Shown: in pieces, positions 11,217 to 21,569 of the stretch | Layout: each line of letters opens with the position of its first letter | How positions within the stretch are numbered: position 1 is the stretch's first letter | Assembly: GCF_904849725.1 (NCBI RefSeq) | Contig: NC_058524.1 | Coordinates: 508,694,263 to 508,758,262, forward strand | From: Hordeum vulgare subsp. vulgare | Taxonomy: Eukaryota; Streptophyta; Magnoliopsida; Poales; Poaceae | DNA length: 64,000 nucleotides | Direction: 5' to 3' | Made by a program: the position numbers and the translations under genes | The notes under the pieces: model-generated | The model's input: only the letters and a program-made list of their open reading frames with translations | Told to the model about the DNA's origin: nothing | Database searches by the model: none

Positions 11217-12101
11217 TGGACGCTAAATTATTCATTATTAGAGCATGTCCCATTGAGGAAAGGATGATGGAGACTATTATTCCCCCACAAGTCGGGGTGA
11301 GACTCCGGACAATGAGAGAAAAAAATATTAAAAAAGGGGGAAAATATAAAAGAAAGAAAGAAAAGAAAGAAAAAAGGGAAAAAAGAGGAAGGGACATGCT
11401 AGTTCCATACTTGTGCTTCAAAGTAGCACCATGTTTTTCATATGGAGAGTCTCCTATGTTGTCACTTTCATGTACCGGTGAGAATTTTTCATTATAGGAT
11501 TAGATGCACACCCACTTAGTTTTCATATGGAGCTTTCATACACTTATAGCTCTTAGTGCATTCGTTGCATGGCAATCCCTACTTCTCACATTGATATCAA
11601 TTGATGGGCATCTCCATAGCCCGTTGGTTAGCCGCGTCGATGTGAGACTTTATTACTTTTTTTGTCTTCTCTATATTTACCGCTATCATCATACTCTATT
11701 CCACTCGTAGTGCTATATCCACGGCTTGCGCTCATGTATTGCGTGAGCGTTGAGAAAGATGAAGCGCGTTAAAAAGTATGAACCTATTGCTTGGCTGACA
11801 CCGGGACAGTACATGGTTTATACTTTGTGTTAAGAAGACAAAGCATGACAAGATTATATGACTTTGTAGGGATAGCTTTCTTTAGCGTTGATATTTTGAA
11901 AGACATGATTGTTTATTGGGCTGCCTGAGTATTGATGTCTTTATGTCAAATTATAGACTATTGCTTTGAATCACTTATGTCTTAATATTCATGCAATGGT
12001 TAGATATATGATCAAGTTTATGCTAGGTAGCATTCCACATGAAAAATTACTTTTTTATCATTTACCTACTCGAGGACGAGCAGGAATTAAGCTTGAGGAT
12101 G
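11217..12101 (+). mobile_element. 3' non-coding internal region of a Ty3/gypsy element
   Basis: This is the spacer between pol and the 3' LTR of a Gypsy element. It includes a purine-rich stretch (11310-11395), AT-rich filler, and the sequence CTACTCGAGGACGAGCAGGAATTAAGCTTGAGG (split here: CTACTCGAGGACGAG, then CAGGAATTAAGCTTGAGG), whose last part is the polypurine tract before the LTR. No gag or pol remains in the window, so the 5' part was removed or displaced at the CACTA junction. It resembles the Triticeae Fatima-like group, from memory. Confidence 0.6.
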
Positions 12102-12676
12102 CCGATACCTCTCCGTCGTATCTATAATTTTTGATTGTTTCATGCCAATATTATACAACTTTCACATACTTTTGGCAACTTTTTATATGATTTATGCGAC
12201 TAACCTATTGATCTAGTGGCGAGTGCCAATTCCTATTTTTTCATGTCTTTTGTATCGCGGAAAATCCATATCAAACGAAGTCCAAACGTGATAAAAATTT
12301 ACAGAGAATTATTTTGGAATTTATGTGATTTTTGGGAGGTGGAATCAACGCAAACGGGGGCCCCATAGAGCTCACAACCCACCAGGGTGCGCCACAGGCC
12401 CCATGCGCGCCCTCGTGTCTTGTGCCCTCCTCGAACGTTGGTTGGATCCCTTCTTTCTCTGCAAGAAAGCTAATTTCCGGATAAAAATCGTGTTAAATGT
12501 TTAGCCCAATCAGAGTTACGGATCTTTGGGGATATAAGAAACGGTGAAACGCCAGAATCTGGGACGAAAAAAGTGCGAAACAGAAGAGAACACAGAGGGA
12601 GATCCAATCTCGGAGGGGCTCCCGCCCCTCCGCCGCCATGGAGGCCATGGACCAGAGGGGGAACTCTCCTCCCATC
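12102..12676 (+). mobile_element. Partial 3' LTR of the Fatima-like Gypsy element
   Basis: The LTR begins right after the PPT with CGATACCTCTCCGTCG (ancestral TGATACC, first base changed). It continues TATCTATAATTTTTGATTG, a start shared by an abundant Triticeae Gypsy group. It is cut at 12676 by the Angela LTR, so the 3' end of this LTR is not seen. The sequence CCATC (12672-12676) would be one copy of the Angela target duplication. Confidence 0.6.
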
Positions 12677-14487
12677 TGTTGGAAATATGCCCTAGAGGCA
12701 ATAATAAATTAGTTATTATTATATTTCTTTCTTCATGATAATCGTTTATTATCCATGCTATAATTGTATTGAATGAAAACATAGATACATGTGTGGATAC
12801 ATAGACAAAACAATGTCCCTAGCAAGCCTCTAGTTGGCTAGCCAGTTGATCAAGGATAGTCAAGGTTTTCTAACTATGTGCAACTGTTGTTGCTTGATAA
12901 CTGGATCACATCATTAGGAGAATCATGTGATGGACTAGACCCAAACTATGAACGTAGCATATTGATCGTGTCGTTTTTATTGCTATTGTTTTCTGCGTGT
13001 CAAGTATTTATTCCTACGACCATGAGATCATATAACTCACTGGCACTGGAGGAATACCTTGTGTGCATCAAACATCCCAACGTAACTGGGTGCCTATAAA
13101 GGTGCTCTACAGGTATCTCCGAAGGTGTCCGTTGAGTTAGTATGGATCAAGACTGGGATTTGTCACTCCGAGTGACAGAGAGTTATATCGGGGCCCACTC
13201 GGTAATACAACATCACACACAAGCCTTGCAAGTAATGTGACTAAGTGTAAGTCACAGGATCTTGTATTACGGAATGAGTAAAGAGACTTGCCAGTAACGA
13301 GATTGAAATACGTATGCGGATACCGACGATCGAATCTCGGGCAAGTAACATACCGAAGGACAAAGGGAATGACATACGGGATTATATGAATCCTTGACAC
13401 TCAGGTTCAACCGATAAGATCTTCAGAGAATATGTAGGATCCAATATGGGCATCCAGGTCCTGCTATTGGATATTGACCGAGGAGTACCTCGGGGCATGT
13501 CTACATAGTTCTCGAACCCGCACGGTCTGCACACTTAAGGTTCGGCGATGTTTTAGTATAGTTGGGTTATATGTGTGGTCACCGAATGTTGTTTGGAGTC
13601 CCGGATGATATCACGGATGTCACGAGGGTTTCCGGAATAGTCCGGAAACGAGGATTGATATATAGGGTGGTTTCTGGAAAGTTTTGGGCAATTCCGACAG
13701 TGTACCGGGAGTGATGAATGGGTTCCGGGTGTTTACCGGGAGGGGCCCACCCACCCGGGAGTGAGCCCAAGGCACTAGGGTGGCGCCACAAGTCCTTAGT
13801 AGCTGGTGGAGTCAGCCCAAGGGGCCCATGGCACCACATAAGAAAATACCAAAGGAAAATAAAAGAAAAAGGGAAAGAGGGAGGTGGGAAGGAAGAGGAG
13901 GACTCCTCCTTCCGAAACCGAATTGGAGGAGTCCTCCTCCTCCTCCTCCCCTTGGCTGGCGCACCTTGAGGGCTTGTCCCACAAGGCTAGCCCTCCCCCT
14001 CCCTCCTATATATAGTGGTGTTCTATGGCTGATTTGAGACAAATTTTGCCACGTGGAACTCAACCCTAGACCACATAGTTCTACCTCTAGATCAGTTTTC
14101 TGCGGAGCTCGGGTGGAGCCCTGCAGGAGTAGATCATCACCACCACCGGAGCGCCGTCACGCTACCAGAGAATTCATCCACTTCTCCGTCTTGCTTTCTT
14201 GATCAAGAAGGCCGAGATCATCGTCGAGCTGTACGTGTGCTGAACGAGGAGGTGTCGCCCGTTCGGCACTAGATCGGAACGGATCGTGGGATGGATCGCA
14301 AGATGGTTTGTGGGACAATTCGAGGGACGTGAACACGTTCCACTACATCAACCGCATTTCTTAAGGCTTCATGCTGTGCGATCTACAAGGGTACGTAAAT
14401 CCAAATCTCCTCTCGTAGATGGACATCACATGATAGGTCTTCGTGTGCGTAGGAATTTTTTTGTTTCCCATGCAACGTTTCCCAACA
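12677..14487 (+). repeat. Angela/BARE/WIS-type Copia 5' LTR
   Basis: It starts TGTTGGAAATATGCCCTAG and ends TTTCCCAACA, the hallmark ends of the Triticeae Angela (Ty1/copia) LTR. The length is 1811 bp, close to the usual 1.7-1.8 kb. A TATATATA box lies at 14007-14014, with the transcribed R/U5 part downstream. It is in plus orientation and inserted in the Gypsy LTR. The internal region and the 3' LTR are not present in the window. Confidence 0.92.
14007..14014 (+). promoter_or_regulatory. TATA box in the Angela LTR
   Basis: TATATATA after a C-rich stretch, about 470 bp before the LTR end, is the expected place for the U3/R promoter of BARE/Angela elements. Confidence 0.7.
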
Positions 14488-14488
14488 G

Positions 14489-14501
14489 TGGCATCATGAG
14501 C
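14489..14501 (+). other. Angela primer-binding site
   Basis: TGGCATCATGAGC directly after the LTR end resembles the initiator-methionine tRNA-type PBS of Copia elements (TGGTATCAGAGC). Angela sequence stops within a few bases of it, where the Tat-type LTR begins at 14505. Confidence 0.75.
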
Positions 14502-14504
14502 GAG

Positions 14505-15038
14505 TGTCGTGGGTATAAGTCTGACAATAGAAGTATAGGGTACGAAAGGATGGGCAGAGCCTTAGCTACGGCGAGGATGTATGAGTTCAGGCCCCTCTAC
14601 GGTGGAGGTAAAATCCCTACGTCTCAGTGCTCTTGGGAGCTTAGTGTCAAGTGGATTATAGGATTACAGCAAGTGCCAACCCTTGCACCAGTCGGGAAGG
14701 GCGGCTTATATAGAGTGCGCTGCCCTTCATAATGGCCCGGTGGACAAGGGTGGAATAGTGGCGAATAAATGCCTACATTAGAGGTAACGTAAGCCCTAAA
14801 TGCTAATAATGGTGTATGAAAACGTATGACCGTTGCCCTCCTGGGAGGTTACGATGTACAGAGTGGATTCCAGTCGGTATGTTAAATATGCTCCGAGTGG
14901 ATCGTCGCCAACTGGATGATGGGGGCGTCCTTAGTTCAGTCGGAACTGCCTAAGGGCCTTGTCTTCTATGAAGGGTAGTCCTTGGGTAGGACCTATAGGG
15001 CAGGCCTATGACCCTACCCTAGGACTATAACCCCATCA
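14505..15038 (-). repeat. 3' LTR of the Tat-clade element
   Basis: On the plus strand it runs TGTCGTGGGTATAAG ... CCCCATCA, so the element reads TGATGGGGTTATAG ... CACGACA. Length 534 bp. It is clearly homologous along its length to the 539-bp LTRs at 28494 and 32588, which start TGACGGGGATATAG and end CACGACA. A TATATAA box on the minus strand lies at about 14706-14712. Confidence 0.85.
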
Positions 15039-15556
15039 TTAGTCCCCGAATGGATCGGGGTTGGAATAATGAAGTGATGTCTGAAGTATGGAACCGACTG
15101 TATGGAGGTGACTTTAGCGTTTTTTGCCTCGATCCATTTTATCCTTTCAACGAGTGATCCGAGTGAATATACCAGTGAAACGAACCGTCGGGGACCGAGT
15201 GCTTCCGCAGAGTCTTTCGACGTGACTGGTCAAACTGACAGCGCCGGATTTTCCGGGATCCTCAAATTTCGGTTGTCGCACGCTCAACGGGGATGACGAC
15301 ATTACCATCGAGTAGGTTTTGCCTCCTCGATTACCGCGCCTTTATCTTCTCCACTAATCTTGCGGCGGCCGGTTGGGGGGATAAGATCTTGGGTCCACCT
15401 ATTAGTGACCCAGTCGGAAGCCTATTTAAGCCTCCCCGGCGGGATTTCCTGTTGCGCTGCTCATCCTCCTCTCATTAATCTCGCTCCTCCCGCAACTCTC
15501 TGCACACCTCAAGCCTCCTCCTTCCCCTCCTCCTCTGCGGATCCGTCGCCTTCGCC
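15039..15556. other. PPT of the Tat element and upstream region of the antisense gene
   Basis: Next to the LTR, the minus-strand reading GATCCATTCGGGGACTAA is the PPT region. The element at 28494 has nearly the same sequence before its 3' LTR (GATCCATTCGGGGGCTAA, 32570-32587). On the plus strand, CCTATTTAAGCC at 15421-15432 gives a TATTTAA that could be the promoter of the antisense gene, followed by a C-rich leader up to the ATG at 15557. Confidence 0.6.
15423..15429 (+). promoter_or_regulatory. Possible TATA box of the antisense gene
   Basis: TATTTAA sits about 130 bp before the first ATG and is followed by a GC/CT-rich leader, as in many grass genes. It reads on the plus strand, away from the 3' LTR, so the gene would have its own promoter inside the retrotransposon. 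Confidence 0.45.
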
Positions 15557-18500
15557 ATGACGAAGGGGCAAACCAGCAAGCTCGAGTCGCAGAAGAAGAA
15601 GAAAAAGGGGGCGGCCCCTACTCAGCGGCGACAGCGGGCGTTGCCGGCGGGTTGGATTCAGGGGGATTTCCTCCCCTCCTCGGTGACGGAGAACGACGTG
15701 CTGGAGCTGGTGGAGCATGGCATGGTCGTCAACAAGTCCTGGAGGCTGCCGGAAGGCGAGACGGAGCCGGCACCGAAGGAGGGGGAGCGCGTTCTGCTGC
15801 TCAGCCATGTGGCCAGAGGCTTCTCCTTGCCTCCCCATCCTTTCTTCTGAGGTGTCATGACTTACTTCGGGGCGCAGCTCCATCATTTTCCTCCGAACAC
15901 AATAGCTCACCTTGCTGCATTCGTCACCCTCTGCGAGTGCTTCATTGGATGTCCTCCCCACTGGGGGCTCTTTAAGTATGTCTTCTCCGCTAGATCCCAA
16001 ACCGTCAAAAAGCTTAGCCAGTCGGACGATAGGACCCACATCCTCCAGCTCTGTGGGGGTTTAGGCTTCCAGAAGAAAACAAAGAGTAGCTATCCCTCCC
16101 TCCAGCTATCCAAGTTAGTTAGGAACTAGCAATCGTCCTGGTTCTATTGCCAGGACATTGCTTGTCCGAATGCTTCGAGCGGGTTGCCACCTTTTTGTTT
16201 AGACCGTCCGGGCCCTCCCAGGAAGCTTGCGCTCTCTAAGGGGGAAAGAATCCAGATCCAGCCTTTGGTCGACGCGCTGATAGCCATCGTCCGTAAGGGA
16301 GTCACCGACACGGACCTGCTGGAGAATTTTTTGGGTCGGCGCATCCAGCCGCTGCAGGCCCGACACCACGCCATGTGGCACTACGCGGGGCCTTCGGATT
16401 CCACTCGGTCTCATCCAGAGGACGTGAGCGGGGAGACTGTGAGTGCGTGGGTCCGCGGCATCACAGGTGCGTGTGACAACCCCGTGGGAGCCCTGCGGGT
16501 GAAGCCCTTCCACGCCAAAAATCCTCCTCCGAATGAGGTGAGTACATGTTGTCGAGTGCTTTTAATCTTCTCAGCTTTATTGCTTTCTTGTCCCGCTGAC
16601 TGACGTTGCTGACCGTGTTTTGTGCAGGAGTGGACTAACTGGCATTCTGCTGTCTCGAATGGGAATCCAGCCGAGGAAGAGGAGGGCAGCCAGGAGGGCA
16701 ATGTGGATAGCACCGAGTACGTCTCTGACAGTGGGGAGACGGAGGAGGAGACGGAAGAGGAGGCGGAGGAGGATGGGGAGCAGAGCTAGCCACCCTCACC
16801 ACCAGAGCACCGATCCAAGCGCCGTCATGACCCCGCTGCTCCGTTGGCTCCTCCCGCGGCCCCGAGTGCTCCGCCAGCTCCTCCCGTGGCTCCGAGTGCT
16901 CGGAGCGTGAAGAGAACCACGGGTGCTTCTGCCGAGCCCGTGAACCAGCCATCCAAGGTGGCCAAACCTAGTGGCCCTAAGCCTCGGAAAGCTTTGCCTC
17001 GGATGAGGATCGCTGTTCCGGTCGCCTCAGCGTAAGTGTCTTGTTCTTCTATCTTCCTTCAGTATCCGATTGAACTTCTCTTTTTGGGAACTCATGTTTA
17101 TCCGTCGAGTGGATTTCACTCAACAGAGCTGCTACCTCCGCCACCTCTCTGCCGTGCCAGGATGATGATCCCATGGACACGGATAATGCCGCCACGTCCC
17201 AGCAAGGTACGTTGTCATGACTCCGAGAGCTGTATTACTGTTTCACGAGTGCTGTCTTCGATCTTGACCTTTTTCTGTAATTTCATTTGTTCAGTCGAGC
17301 TTCCTTCGGAGGTGATCCATCTGGAGGACGACGACCAAAGGGGGTCGGAGCCGGCTTTGGCGCGTGTCCCTGGGGTTATCCCATCTGCTGCCAATCCCAC
17401 CATGAACGTGCCGCCTACTGAGACGGTGCCGCCGACTGAGACGGTGGCCCTCACGGCGGAACCGACTGGAGTGGAGCTCAGGATGCCGAGGGAGTCTTCT
17501 GCTGCGTCGGGTCCGTCGGCCGTTCAATATGATGCTCGGTGCCTCCCGGAAGATCAGGTAGGAGCTGCCAAGGACGCCATGATGCAGGTGGAGCTGATGG
17601 TGGGCGATGCCAAGGGAGCGTATGACTCCATCGCATCCCTGTACAAGAAGTGCTTGGAGCTTCGGGACGATATCCGAGTAAGTGCGCTAGTAAGTGTTTT
17701 ACTTTCCTCTTGTTGCCCACTGGGAGTTTCAGCGATATACTCGGATACAGTAGGATGATTTTGCAGTGGGTTCACTCCGAGTGAACCCAGTGGGTGTAGT
17801 CCCCGAGACTTCTGCCGAGTGCTTGCACCAGCAGTTGTCTTTATATGTATTTTCCGTAATCTGAACAGATCAGAGCTGATCTGCCCGAATGGTACCAGTG
17901 GGGGCACTCCGAGTGCACCCACTGGGTGTAGTCCCCGAGAGTAGTGTTACTCGGGTCAAGTAATAGTAATCTCATAGTGTTGTTGGTTTGCTATGGAGCT
18001 CAATAGGGCCGACCTGTTCGAGCTTCATACCAGTGGGGTCACTCTCAGTGAACCCACTTGGTGAAGTCCCCGAGACCGCTGTCGATTGCTTGCATCTGCA
18101 GGGGTCTGAAGAATTTTGATCTTTGATTGTTTTGTCATATCTGTCGAGACTCTTTCCTTGTTGAATGTGGTTGATCCTCCTTTTGTGTCTCTTTGGCAGA
18201 AGACTTGTGAAATGGGATCTGCGTACAATGCCGTGAAGGCTGAGAAGACTCAGCTTGCTGCGGACTTGGAGGTGGCTGTGAATGACCTGGCTGGTGTGAA
18301 GAAGGCTCTTGCTGACCGAGAGAAATCTTTGGAGGAATCCCTGGAGACCAACAAAGCACTGGTGGCCGAGGTAGACAAAATGAAGAAGGAGAGATCTGAC
18401 TGGATGGCCCAGCTGAAGGTGATGAACACTCGGTGCAGAGCGCAGGAGAACTACGTCAGCGACTGGGCGAGGAAGATGGTCGCACTGCTTGGTGGTAAGT

Positions 18501-19047
18501 TCTTGCCGAGTGCTTTTTGACTTTGGAGTTCACGACGTGCTTATTTTCTCCTTGCCTTTTCTGTGCTGATTTCTGTCGGGACGTTGAGGCTGAAGCAGCC
18601 GAAATTGAACGGTCGCTTGTTTCGAATGTTCCACTCGGCGATGAAGCTAACCGGGACATGCTCCGAGCGCATTCTCGCCTTAACAGGGTGGGCCCTTTCA
18701 TTGGCTGCCTGAGAAAAGTTGTCGGCCGAATCGACAAGGAGCTGTGGCCTGAAGACGACTCCTGGAGCGAAATAGATGGGTTGATGACTCGGCTGGAGGA
18801 CGTCCCAAGCAGAGTGCCAGCATGGAAGAAGTCTGCCGCTCGGTGTGGTGCGGACGTGGCGCTATCTCTGGTCCGAGTGCACTGCAAGGAAGCTCGTGAA
18901 GAAAAACTGAAGACGTTGCAGGTCGCCAACACCAAGAAGCTTCGATTCGAAGACTTCATGGAGACCTTCCTCAACACAACCACTCACATTGCAGAAGGAA
19001 TCGACCTCGACACCTTTGTGGAACCTACCAGTCCCGTCGAAGCTTGA
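15557..19047 (+). pseudogene. Spliced antisense gene of the Tat element (putative gypsy-type transposon protein family)
   Basis: I can trace six exons: 15557-16537, 16628-17031, 17127-17206, 17295-17677, 18200-18494 and 18569-19047. All phases fit, giving 2622 bp and 873 codons plus a stop. The first four introns have GT...AG ends. The fifth has GTAAGT but its acceptor reads TG instead of AG at 18567-18568. The N-terminal part (GWIQGDFLPSSVTENDVLEL, PPHWGLFKYVF) matches my memory of the Pfam family Transposase_28 (putative gypsy type transposon). An acidic Glu-rich stretch, a Pro/Ala-rich linker and a coiled coil (exon 5) follow. In-frame stops lie at 15848 (TGA), 16127 (TAG) and 16786 (TAG). 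The function is unknown. It runs opposite to gag-pol. Confidence 0.75.
17678..18199 (+). repeat. Three hairpin-bearing repeats inside intron 4 of the antisense gene
   Basis: Three copies of a roughly 130-bp unit start near 17765, 17893 and 18031. Each has a palindrome of the form GTGGGTTCACTC/GAGTGAACCCA or GGGGGCACTCCGAGTGCACCC, followed by GGGTGTAGTCCCCGAGA and a CCGAGTGCTTGCA-like part in copies 1 and 3. The reverse complement of the same palindrome plus CTCGGGGACTACACCC occurs at 32229-32275 in the non-autonomous element 28494-33126, so it is a shared module of this lineage. Confidence 0.75.
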
Positions 19048-19312
19048 AAAAACTTTATGGTGAACGCACATTTACCTCGGTATGCCGAGTGGTATCTGTA
19101 TTAAACTTTGGCCACTGCTGTTGGCTGTCACATTCGTGGTTCGGTGTGGATAAACTTGATTCACACCGAGCCAACTGATCGTAGATCCAACTTGAATTCG
19201 AATTCGAATCGGATCTTTTGCTCTTCTTTCGCTGAGTTTTTTTTGGCACGATTTTGGCTCGTGGTTTTTGTTTGGCGTCTCTTGGTGAAGCCAATGGCAA
19301 ACATGCAGAGCA

Positions 19313-20500
19313 TGTAGTTTTCAGTTGTCTTCACATCCACATGAGCCTCAATGAGGGTCTCCTAAGCTTCCGAGTGCGCACTCGGAGCGAGTTTTTACTT
19401 AGACGACTCTGGGTCGCGGCTAAGTCCCCGAGTGCTACTGTTAGTGCGCACTCGGAGTGAGTTGTTACTTAGGCGACTCTGGGTCGCGGCTAAGTCCCCG
19501 AGTGCGACTATTAGTGCGCACTCGGAGCGAGTTGTTACTTAGGCGACTCTCGGTCGCGGCTAAGTCCCCGAGTGTACCTGTTAGTGCGCACTCGGAGCGA
19601 GTTGTTACTCATGTAGTTGTCAGTTGTCTTCACATCTACATGAGTCTCAATGAGGGTCTGCTAAGCCTCCGAGCGCGCACTCAGAGCGAGTTTTTACTTA
19701 GGCAATTCTGGGTCGCGGCTAAGTCCCCGAGTGTGACTGTTAGTGCCCACTTGGAGCGAGTTGTTACTTAGGCGACTCTGGGTCGCGGCTAAGTCCCCGA
19801 GTGCGACTGTTAGTGCGCACTCGGAGCGAGTTGTTACTTAGGCGACTCTGGGTCGTGGGTAAGTCCCCGAGTGCGACTGTTAGTGCGCACTCGGAGCGAG
19901 TTGTTACTTAGGCGACTCTGGATCGCGACTAAGTCCCCGAGTGCGACTGTTAGTGCGCACTCGGAGCGAGTTGTTACTTAGGCGACTCTGGGTCGCGGCT
20001 AAGTCCCCGAGTGTACCTGTTACTGCGCACTCGGAGCGAGTTGTTACTCATGTAGTTGTCAGTTGTCTTCACATCTGGTTGAGTCTCAATGAGGGTCAGC
20101 TAAGCCTCCGAGTGTATCTCGAGTATACACTCGGAGGAAGCTTTTTACTTAGGCGACTCTGAGTCGCAGCTAAGTCCCCGAGTGTGACTTTTCGTGCATG
20201 CTCGGAGTGAGTTTGTACTTAGGCGACTCTGGGTCGCAGCTAAGCCTCCGAGTGTGACTTTTAGTGCACACTCGGAGCGAGTTTTTACTTAGGCGACTCT
20301 GGATCGCAGCTAAGTCCCCGAGTGTGACTTTTAGTGCACACTCCGAGCGAGTTTGTACTTAGGCGACTCTGGGTCGCAACTAAGTCTCCGAGTGTGACTT
20401 TTAGTGCACACTCGGTGCGAGTTTGTACTTAGGTGACTCTGGGTCGCAGCTAAGTCCCTGAGTGTGACTTTTAGTGCACACTCGGAGTTAGTTTTTGAGG
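19313..20500. repeat. 70-bp tandem repeat array with interspersed spacers
   Basis: About 14 copies of a 70-bp unit, each with CACTCGGAGCGAG, TTACTTAGGCGACTCTGGG and TCGCGGCTAAGTCCCCGAG. Every few units a 50-bp spacer (GTAGTTGTCAGTTGTCTTCA, then ATGAGTCTCAATGAGGGTC) recurs at about 19313, 19612 and 20051, giving a higher-order pattern. It lies between the end of the antisense gene (19047, plus) and the end of pol (20601, minus). Tandem repeats in this position are known from Tat/Ogre elements, where they can seed satellites. Confidence 0.9.
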
Positions 20501-20600
20501 CTGGAGTCTGCAAACGCGGAAGAATTTTGAATCGGCAAGAAATCAATCTGCTTTGTATTACTTCAATGATACTTGTTCTTTACATTGTCTCCGTCGGCGG

Positions 20601-21569
20601 TTATGTGTAGAAGCACTTCAGTAGATCTCTATTCCATGCTCGCGGCTCGTCCATTTCCCTGTCGAGGTTGTAGAGTTGATATGCTCCGTTGTTCAGCACC
20701 TTAGAGATGATGAACGGTCCTTCCCAGGCGGGAGCCAACTTGTGTGGTCTCTGCTGATCTACTCGGAGCACCAGGTCGCCTGCTTGGGATGTGCGGCTCC
20801 TGACGTGCTGCGCGTGAAATCGCCGCAGATCTTGTTGATAAATTGTTGAACGGATCAGTGCCATCTCGCGCTCTTCTTCTAGAAGATCCACTCCGTCTTG
20901 CCTGGCTTGCTCTGCTTCGCCTTCGGAGAAGAGTTCGACTCGTGGAGAGTTGTGAAGCAAGTCGTTCGGAAGTACTGCCTCTGCTCCATAAACGAGGAAG
21001 AACGGGGATCGCCCTGTCGATCTATTCGGAGTCGTGCGGAGGCCCCACAACACCGAAGGCAGCTCGGTGACCCATGCGCCGGCGGCATGACCAACTTCTC
21101 GCAGGAGTCGAGGCTTCAACCCTTGAAGAATAAGTCCATTCGCCCGCTCAGCTTGGCCGTTTGTTTGGGGGTGCTCCACGGATGCAAAATCCACTTGGGT
21201 ACCTTGGCCTGTGCAAAAATCTTTGAACCTGTCCGAGTCAAAGTTTGTGCCATTGTTGGTGACTATGCTGTGCAGAACCCCGTATCTGGTGATGATGTCT
21301 CTGATAAATTTGATGGCCGTAAGGGCGTCAAGCTTCTTGATAGGCTTGGCTTCAATCCACTTGGTAAACTTGTCGACTGCTACCAGCAGATGAGTGAATC
21401 CTCCTTGGCCCGTTCTGAATGGTCCGACTGTATCTAATCCCCACACGGCGAATGGCCAAGCAAGAGGAATTGTCTTCAGCGCAGACGTTGGCTTGTGGGA
21501 CTTGTTTGAATAAAACTGACAACCTTCACAACGGTCGACCATATCTTTTGCCATTTCATTCGCCTGCAA
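20601..21569 (-). pseudogene. Integrase portion of the Tat pol polyprotein
   Basis: From the nonsense codon at 21570-21572 downward, this frame encodes the second half of the HHCC zinc finger (RCEGCQFY) and the integrase core. It then has a chromodomain-less C-terminal part ending near PRAWNRDLLKCFYT. The core shows WGLDTVGPF (first Asp) and EHPQTNGQAERAN (Glu). The second catalytic position reads TNNGTNF instead of the usual TDNG, so the middle Asp of the DDE triad is Asn. The LAPAWEGPFIISKVL segment is the typical strand-rich tail. The frame is otherwise open for 322 codons. Integrase inserts the cDNA; this one should be dead. Confidence 0.9.

Noticed and set aside
11310..11395. Purine-rich stretch as a GAGA-type regulatory element
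   Set aside because: It lies in the 3' spacer of a Gypsy element, and such purine runs are common there. No gene is nearby.
13137..14063. Open frames of 60-90 codons within the Angela LTR
   Set aside because: Angela LTRs are non-coding, and the frames are on both strands without motifs.
16620..16910. Arg-rich plus-strand frame starting MCRSGLTGILLSRMG
   Set aside because: It is an alternative frame over exon 2 of the antisense gene. The spliced frame preserves the Glu-rich and Pro/Ala-rich composition and joins both neighbours in phase.
19313..20500. Regularly spaced repeats that could suggest a CRISPR array
   Set aside because: Units are contiguous 70-bp tandem copies without unique spacers, inside a plant retrotransposon.
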